Assembly (NCBI GenBank): GCA_020846575.1
Contig: JADLDQ010000382.1
Span: forward strand, 1 to 6,970
DNA: 6,970 nucleotides
Direction: 5' to 3'
Source of the DNA: Burkholderiales bacterium
GTDB lineage: Bacteria > Pseudomonadota > Gammaproteobacteria > Burkholderiales > SG8-39
Under the pieces are notes generated by a model. It did no database searches. It saw only the letters and a program-made list of their open reading frames with translations, and had not been told where the DNA came from. A program made the translations under genes and the position numbers. Shown here one piece after another: positions 1 to 5,600 of the stretch; position 1 is the first letter of the stretch, and each line of letters begins with the position of its first letter.

Positions 1-919
1 GGGCGCGTGGCGCGGGCGCCCACGCGGCCCGCCCTCCGGGATCCCGGGTCGCGAGCCAGATGCCCGCGACGATGAGGGCGATGCCCGCGACGTGGTAGGT
101 GCGTAGCGACTCGCCGAGGAAGGCGATCGCCAGCAGCGTGCCGAACACCGGCATCAGGTGGATGAACAGACCCGCGCGGCGTGCGCCCACCGCGGCGACG
201 CCCGCGTTCCAGAACAGGTACGCCAGCACCGAGGGAAAGACGCCGAGGTAGGCCATCGCCGCGAGGCCCGGCGCGTTCAGCAGCATGCGCGCGCCGGCGG
301 CCCGTTCCCCGAGGTAGAAGGGCAGTATGGCGGCGAGGCCGGCCACGAAGGTGCAGGCGAGGAATACCACCGGCGAGATCTCGTCCGGCCGGCCGCGCAG
401 CGCCAGCGTGTACACCGCCCAGAGCGTGACCGCGGCGAATACCCACAGGTCACCGGGGTTGACCCGCAACGCGAGCGCGCCCGCGATGCTTGCCTGGAAC
501 ACGATGGCGGCTACCCCCAGCAGCGAAACGAGTATTCCGGTGATCTGCCGGCCCGAGGCGGCCTGGCGCAGGAACAGCCACGCGAGCGCGACGATCAGCA
601 CGGGTATCGCCGAGTTGAGCAGCAGCGCATTGGTGGCGGTGGTCGAGCCTAGGCCCACGTACACCAGCGTGTTGAAGCTGCCCACGCCCAGAATGCCGAG
701 CAGCGCGAGAACCTTCCAGCGGCGAAGGACGAGCGCGCGCTCGCGCCACAGTGGCGCCGCGGCGAACGGCGCGATGATCGCGAGGGCGATCACCCAGCGC
801 CAGAACGCCATCGCCAGCGGTGGCAGGGTGCCCTGGATGCCGCGCGCCACCACGAAGTTCCCCGACCACAACAGCGCGGTCAGGGTGAGCAGGAGGTAAG
901 GCGAAGCGCGCGGTATCAC
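1..919 (-). CDS. EamA/DMT-family inner-membrane transporter (3' end beyond window)
   Basis: This is a probable drug/metabolite-superfamily permease of the inner membrane; its substrate cannot be told from sequence. 306 codons are open without a stop to the left edge. The protein shows the two-fold EamA repeat and about ten hydrophobic segments. Repeat 1 (about residues 8-141) has LLWSGNFVVARG at 16-27, an FWRW motif at 39-42 and a small-residue helix around GLGSTTATNALLLNSA at 89-104. Repeat 2 (about 156-291) begins GDLWVFAAVTLWAVY and ends with the family-typical FLGESL at 267-272 and a last helix. The tail after residue 291 is polar (DPGGRAAW), so the stop is probably only a few codons outside the window. 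The GTG at 919-917 is chosen because the first in-frame ATG (codon 37) would remove helix 1, and because GTGA overlaps the stop of the upstream epimerase gene. Family assignment is firm; export of a product made with the epimerase is only an idea. Confidence 0.9.
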   Translation of the reverse strand, partial: MIPRASPYLLLTLTALLWSGNFVVARGIQGTLPPLAMAFWRWVIALAIIAPFAAAPLWRERALVLRRWKVLALLGILGVGSFNTLVYVGLGSTTATNALLLNSAIPVLIVALAWLFLRQAASGRQITGILVSLLGVAAIVFQASIAGALALRVNPGDLWVFAAVTLWAVYTLALRGRPDEISPVVFLACTFVAGLAAILPFYLGERAAGARMLLNAPGLAAMAYLGVFPSVLAYLFWNAGVAAVGARRAGLFIHLMPVFGTLLAIAFLGESLRTYHVAGIALIVAGIWLATRDPGGRAAWAPAPRA

Positions 920-1860
920 CCTCGCGCCCGCAGCCAGGCGGCGTAGTCCCGGATCGCCTCGCGCATGCCGTACTGCGGCACGTAGCCGAGAACCCGCCTC
1001 GCGTTCTCGATCGCGGCCGGCCGGTGCGCCGCCGCATGCGCCTGCGCGGCCTGGATGCGCGTGCGCACGCCGGGGAACTCCGCGGCGAGCGCGGCGGCGA
1101 ATTCCTCCGGCGTCACCATACGTCCCATGGTGATGTTGAAGATGCCGTTTGCAAGGGGCGCTGCGCCGAGCGCGAGCACCGTGGCCGCGGCGGCGTCCTT
1201 CGAATACACCCACTGCATCGACATCGCGGGAATCAACGCCTCCTCGCCCCGGACCGCGGCTTCGATGACGCGGCGGAACAGGTTGGTCGGCTCGCCGCCG
1301 CCCGCCCCGAGCCAGGGTCCCGCCACGGGGCCGTAGCGCATGCCGGCGAACTCGATGCCGCAGTGTCGGGCGTAGTTGAGTCCCAGGCTCTCCACCGCCT
1401 GCTTGGTGGCCGAATAGAAGGTGGTCGGCCGTGGCAACGCCTCCTCCAGGGTCAGGTCGCCCGCGGCCTCGCCACCGGCGAGATACTCGTTCAGCACGCT
1501 CGAGCTCGAAACCACCACGCGCCTGACGCCGTGGATGCGGGCGGCCTCCAGGACGTTGACCGTACCCATGATGTTGAGCTGGATCGCCGCATAGGGGTCC
1601 TGCTGGGCGCCCGCGGTCAGCATCGGGTTGGCGGCGGTGTGCACGATGGCGCGCACCCCGTGCGCACCGATCGCCTGCGAGAGGGCGAACGGGGCGAGGA
1701 CATCGGCGTGCACCAGTTCGTAGCCCGCGGGGTCGAGGATCGCGGCCAGGGACTCGCGCTGCGGGGCACGGTCCATCACCACGGGACGCTCGCCCCGTTC
1801 CACCAGGATGCGTGCGACCTGGGACCCCACCAAGCCGCCGCCGACGATCAATACGGTCAT
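916..1860 (-). CDS. NAD(P)-dependent epimerase/reductase, SDR superfamily
   Basis: This 314-residue protein has the usual length and layout of the NAD-dependent epimerase/dehydratase family, cytosolic Rossmann enzymes acting mostly on nucleotide sugars or related carbonyl compounds. The substrate here is unknown. Visible features are beta1 plus dinucleotide loop TVLIVGGGLVGS (2-13), acidic D30 after beta2 (favours NAD over NADP), HADVL at 51-55, HTAANP at 74-79, a Ser cluster at 118-121, the catalytic pair Y149-x3-K153 (YSATK), RYGPVAGP at 175-182 and YSKDAA at 219-224. The glycine loop reads GxGxxG and is one residue shorter than the usual extended-SDR TGGxGxxG. The ATG at 1860 is supported by beta1 starting directly after it and by AGGGG at 1871-1875, ten bases upstream. 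The stop overlaps the start of the EamA gene by 4 bp, indicating an operon. Family is certain; a more specific name such as galE is not justified. Confidence 0.93.
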   Translation of the reverse strand: MTVLIVGGGLVGSQVARILVERGERPVVMDRAPQRESLAAILDPAGYELVHADVLAPFALSQAIGAHGVRAIVHTAANPMLTAGAQQDPYAAIQLNIMGTVNVLEAARIHGVRRVVVSSSSVLNEYLAGGEAAGDLTLEEALPRPTTFYSATKQAVESLGLNYARHCGIEFAGMRYGPVAGPWLGAGGGEPTNLFRRVIEAAVRGEEALIPAMSMQWVYSKDAAAATVLALGAAPLANGIFNITMGRMVTPEEFAAALAAEFPGVRTRIQAAQAHAAAHRPAAIENARRVLGYVPQYGMREAIRDYAAWLRARG

Positions 1861-1919
1861 GCGCTCGTCGCCCCTACAGGTGGCGAGAAGTGCCGGACGA
1901 AGGGCTCTTCCATGGGGCC

Positions 1920-2039
1920 TTGCATTGGAATTTGCACGGGAACTTGCACGGGAACTTGCACGGAGCCTGGCGCGGATCCTGGCACGGAGCCTGGCACGGA
2001 GTCTGGCACGGAGTCTGGCACGGAGTCTGGCACGGGGCC
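1920..2039. repeat. Ten-copy 12-bp tandem repeat (minisatellite)
   Basis: Ten head-to-tail 12-bp units fill exactly 120 bp. Starting at 1920 the units read TTGCATTGGAAT, TTGCACGGGAAC twice, TTGCACGGAGCC, TGGCGCGGATCC, TGGCACGGAGCC, TGGCACGGAGTC three times and TGGCACGGGGCC. The units drift gradually from one end to the other, with identical neighbours (2-3 and 7-9). This is the pattern left by stepwise duplication through slippage or unequal exchange. The array ends 60 bp upstream of the epimerase ATG, so copy-number change would alter its leader or promoter spacing. The period is a multiple of three and the unit has no stop in any of six frames, so long ORFs across it are expected and are weak evidence of coding. 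Confidence 0.96.
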
Positions 2040-2392
2040 GGCGGCGGAAGTCCCGCAGCTTAGTTGCGTGCCAGCGGGCTGTCCAGCGCGCTCGGTTGGC
2101 TGCCCCGAGGCTTGGGGTTACGCATCCGGCCGGCGCCGCCGCGTCGATGCGAGTGCGCGGGTGACCGAGGAATGATCATGGCATGCATCGCCGCCGCAGC
2201 GCGGGACAGGAGGCATCGACTGCTTTCCGCTGCATTGCCCGGGAGGTACGGAACCGTTGCCCCGAAGAGGGTTTCTTCGCAAATTCAACGCAGCGTGCCG
2301 TTGCGCTCATGTGCACCCGCAGAAGAGCGCGCACGCTCGCGCTCGATCACGAGACCGCCGGCAAGCGAGTTTCACTCGAAAAGCGAACCGCG

Positions 2393-2418
2393 CAACGTGA
2401 GCGCCCAAGATCACGTTG
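2393..2418. promoter_or_regulatory. 8-bp dyad, candidate operator
   Basis: CAACGTGA at 2393-2400 is matched by its exact reverse complement TCACGTTG at 2411-2418, with a 10-bp spacer. The right arm overlaps the proposed -35 hexamer at 2416-2421, the position expected for a repressor site or a class II activator site. The spacing (18 bp centre to centre) does not match CRP/FNR, whose TGTGA/TCACA arms are 6 bp apart, so no regulator is named. The symmetry is read directly; the operator role is inference. Confidence 0.45.
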
Positions 2419-2445
2419 ACTTCGCACGCCTCCCGGGCTTATATG
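2416..2445 (+). promoter_or_regulatory. Candidate sigma70-type promoter of the giant surface-protein gene
   Basis: TTGACT (2416-2421, 5 of 6 matches to TTGACA) is followed after 18 bp by TATATG (2440-2445, 4 of 6 matches to TATAAT). The hexamers lie in the locally less GC-rich part of the divergent region and on the same strand as the giant gene. Transcription would begin near 2451-2453, giving a leader of about 230 nucleotides that contains the 20-bp palindrome at 2572-2591. It is the best -35/-10 pair I noticed upstream of the gene. Confidence 0.4.
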
Positions 2446-2571
2446 CGTTGAACGAGAACCATAACGAGGCCGCCGCTCGCGTCGCGGGTCCGGATCACGC
2501 ACGGCGGCCGGCTTTGTCAGTTGTTGCTGGCGGCTGCTGCGGATCGGACTGATCTGACTGGGGGGCAGATG

Positions 2572-2591
2572 CGCGCGAGGCGCCTCGCGCG
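2572..2591. repeat. 20-bp perfect palindrome in the leader of the giant gene
   Basis: A gap-free palindrome is centred on GGCGCC between 2581 and 2582; every base from 2572 pairs with its partner out to 2591, and symmetry breaks at 2571/2592. It lies 93 bp upstream of the GTG start of the giant gene and downstream of the candidate promoter. It could be a protein-binding site, or in single-stranded form a GC-only stem. There is no T-run after it, so it is not a simple intrinsic terminator. Part of the symmetry comes from CG-rich simple sequence. Confidence 0.5.
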
Positions 2592-2672
2592 GCCGGTCGG
2601 ACGTTCCAGGTCCTGCACGCGAACTCGCGCCCGGGACCGCAAGCTGGGGAAGCGAGGGACCATGACATTCAC

Positions 2673-2684
2673 GGAGCGCCGCTG
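2673..2684 (+). promoter_or_regulatory. Ribosome binding site fixing the GTG start at 2685
   Basis: GGAG at 2673-2676 is followed by an 8-base spacer and then GTG at 2685. This decides the start of the giant gene: the frame is open upstream only to a TGA at 2550-2552, with no in-frame ATG or other GTG before 2685. The nearby ATG at 2662 is in another frame and stops at 2686-2688. Confidence 0.7.
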
Positions 2685-5600
2685 GTGAAGCTGATCGAAG
2701 GTGGCCTGCTGGCGGCCGTGCGCCGCCGATTCGAGGCGCGCCAAGCGCCGCCGTTCCGCCGCACGATCCTGTTTGAAGCGCTCGAGCAGCGGCTGCTGCT
2801 GTCGGCCGACGGCGCGACGCCGCTCGCTGTGGACGCGATCGCCGTGGCGCGTCAGGGCGAGGACCCGCTGCAGGCGCTGCTGGCGGAGGCGAGCGCCGCG
2901 CCGGTGCAGTTCGATGGCATCGTCGACGCCGTCGCCGATGCCGCCATCGACCTTGCGGGGGCCGCTGCGCCTTCGGCTGCCGCAGACGCGAGCGCGGGCA
3001 CCTGGATCATCGACCTCGACGCCGGCGCGCGGGCGCTGCGCGCCGGCGACGGTGACAACGTCTGGCGCATCACCGGTCCCGACGAGGGCACCCTCAACGA
3101 CATCCCGTTCGCGGATATCGGCGTCCTCCTGGGCGGCGCCGGCAACGAGGACCTCTTCTACTTCGAACCCGGCGGCACCCTATCCGGCTACCTGGATGGG
3201 GGGCCCGGAGGTTTCGATACGCTGGTGATCGACGGCGGCAGCTACGCCGACACCCGCTACGAGGCCACCGGGCCGGATTCGGGCTTCATCCACCTCGACG
3301 GCAACCTGATCCGCTACCTCGGCCTGGAGCCGGTTGCCAACACCGGCAGTTCGGTGAGCGCGGTCTACGGTGCGACCGGCGGTGCGGACGTCGTAGCCAT
3401 CGGCGCCGGCGCGCTCGCCGGGCAGATCCTGATCGACAGCGTCAACGGCACGTTCGAGGACACCACCATCGCCGAGCCCTCGCAGCGGCTGCGCCTGGAC
3501 GCCGGTGCGGGCGACGACGTGATTCAGTTCAACCTGGAGAGCTTCGCTGCCCAGATCGTGATCGACGGCGGCGCCGGGACCGACACCCTGGACCTCTCGG
3601 GTCGCGCCACGCCGGCGGCGGTGCTCAGGTTCTCCGACGGCACCGCGGCCGTCGTGGACGGCGCCCGGTTCGTGCGCGTGCTGGGCGTGGAGAACTTCAG
3701 CGGCGCGGTGGTGCTCACCGAGCAGGGCGTGCCGCAGTGGCTCGAGCAGGGGCCCGGCGTCATCCACAACGGCCAGCCGCGGGGCATCGCGAACCAGCCG
3801 GTGGCCGGAGCGGTGCAGGCGATCGCGGTGCACCCCTTCGATCCGAACGTCATCTACGTGGGCACCGCGGCCGGCGGCATCTGGCGCAGCGGCGACCGCA
3901 GCGTGCTGTTCGAGACCGCGGATTTCGCGCTCGACCTGGACGACCAGGGCATTCTCGACGAGTACGCGCTGTTCCTGCGGCGCCATCCGGACCTGGAGGT
4001 GCGCGTCGTGGGCCACACCGACGACGTCGGCTCGAGCGCGTCGAACCTCACGCTCTCGCAGCAGCGCGCCAACTCGGTGCGCGACCACCTGATCGCACAG
4101 GGTGTCGATGGCGCGCGGATCAGCGTGAGCTTCTCGGGCGAGAACGACCCGGTCGCGACCAACGCCACCGAGTCGGGACGGGCGCTCAACCGCCGGGTTG
4201 AACTGCTCACCGGTTTCTGGGAACCGCTCACCGACCAGTTCCCCTCGCTTGCGATTGGCGACATCACCCTGTCCGCATTCGACGAGGGCGGCCTGGAGGT
4301 CACGGCGGCCACCCCGCTCGGGCAACTGGTGCTCTTTGCCGGCACCGGCAAGTTCAGTAATTCGGGCGACGGCGGCTCGAACATCGGGGTGCTGAAATCC
4401 ACCGATGGCGGGGCCACCTGGGCGCTGGTCGGCGCACCGGAGATCGCCGGCCTGCCGGTGACTTCCGTCGAACCCGGCGCGTCGAGCACGGTGCTGGTTT
4501 CGGCGCTGGACAAGGCCGAGATCCGGCTCCAGGCGAACGGTCGGGCCTCCTTCACCAGGGACGGCACCCTGGTGACCGACGTGGTGCGCGACGGCGGCGT
4601 GCTGCGCAGCGCCGACGAGGGCCTCACCTGGACCAACCTCTCGGAAGCCGGCGGCACGGGGCTGCCCGAGGGCGGCGCGAGCGACCTGGTTCCCGATCCG
4701 AGCGACCCGGACCGCTTCTACGCGGCCGTCCTCGGTCAGGGCGTGTTCCGCAGCGAGGACGAGGGCGCCAGCTGGATCGACGCTACCGGGAACCTGCCCT
4801 TCGTTTCCGATGCCTCCCGCATCGTGCTGAGCGTCTCCGGCGCCGAGGACGGCGGCACCGGCAACCACCCGATCTACGCCGCGACCATCCACCGGCGCGC
4901 GGCGATCCTCGGCGCCGAGGCCGGCAGCCCCAACGCCAACCAGGCGGGGCAGAACCTCATCCGGGTCGACCGGCCGGACATCTACGAGCGCGGTGACGGC
5001 ATCCTGATCGCGAACGTGGACGTGTCCGGGGCGGGGGACTTCGACATCGGCGAGTGGGAACAGCTCACCGTGCAGGCGATCAACCGCGCCACGGGCGTGC
5101 TCACGCTCTCCGGGAATCTCGCCAATGCGCACGCCGCGGGCCGGCTGGTGGTCGCGGCGGCGAATATCGAGCGCGTCTCCGGGATCTTCCGCTCCGGCGA
5201 CCTGGGCGCGACCTGGACCAAGATGGGGTTCGCCGGCGACGTCGACGGCACGCTCAACCCGGGCAATCAGGCGGGCAAGAACTTCGCGCTGCTCGCGGAC
5301 CGGGACAACGCGAACATCGTCTACGCAAGCGGCGACCGCCAGCCCGGACCGGCCGCCGGCGGCAACCCCGGTTCGGGCAATCCGAACGCGGCCGGCGCCA
5401 TCAACTTCACCGGGCGCATTTTCCGCGGCACCTTCGCTCCCGGCGGCAGCACCTGGACGCCGGTGACCGACACCAACGCGGGAAACACCGCGCCGCACGC
5501 GGACTCGCGCGAGCTGGTGTTCGATGCGGCCGGCAATGTGCTCGAGGGCGACGACGGCGGCATTTACCGCCTGCGCAGCCCCAGCACCGCCGAGCGCGTC

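Larger units (their letters stand above)
1861..2684. other. Long divergent intergenic region
   Basis: This 824-bp gap separates the leftward epimerase/transporter pair from the rightward giant gene. It is visibly less GC-rich than the genes, especially from about 2180 to 2470. It contains the 12-bp tandem repeat (1920-2039), a small inverted repeat CGAAGA/TCTTCG at 2263-2268 and 2274-2279 with no T-run after it, the dyad and promoter at 2393-2445, the palindrome at 2572-2591 and the ribosome binding site of the giant gene. Several frames stay open here, including a 162-codon plus frame at 2064-2552. None gives a protein with recognisable motifs, and none has a convincing ribosome binding site. 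I see no promoter close to the epimerase; it could lie inside or beyond the tandem repeat. A TATAAG on the minus strand at 2443-2438 has no good -35 partner. Confidence 0.8.

Noticed and set aside
158..1037. Several open frames on both strands over the transporter (plus 158-652, 181-429, 327-899; minus 450-1037)
   Set aside because: They are shadows of the GTG-started EamA gene, which alone gives a hydrophobic two-repeat permease. The minus 450-1037 product is Arg-rich and motif-free.
1920..2039. Tandem repeat as a CRISPR array
   Set aside because: The units are 12 bp and directly adjacent with no spacers; no cas-like gene is present.
1024..2175. 383-codon plus-strand frame across the epimerase and tandem repeat
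   Set aside because: It lies opposite the clear Rossmann enzyme, is Arg/Gly/His-rich, and continues only because the 12-bp repeat is stop-free in all frames.
2172..2188. Cluster of short palindromes (ATGATCAT, GCATGC, ATGCAT)
   Set aside because: They are 6-8 bp and adjacent by simple overlap; too short to separate from chance.
2263..2279. CGAAGA-GGGTT-TCTTCG hairpin as an intrinsic terminator
   Set aside because: The stem is only 6 bp with no T-run on either strand, and no gene ends here because the flanking genes diverge.
2064..2552. 162-codon plus-strand frame in the divergent region
   Set aside because: It has no recognisable motif, no good ribosome binding site and composition unlike the neighbouring genes, and it contains the dyad and promoter elements.
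2517..2744. 75-codon minus-strand frame overlapping the start of the giant gene
   Set aside because: It runs through the ribosome binding site and first codons of the giant gene and encodes a low-complexity Arg-rich peptide. I see no ribosome binding site for it.
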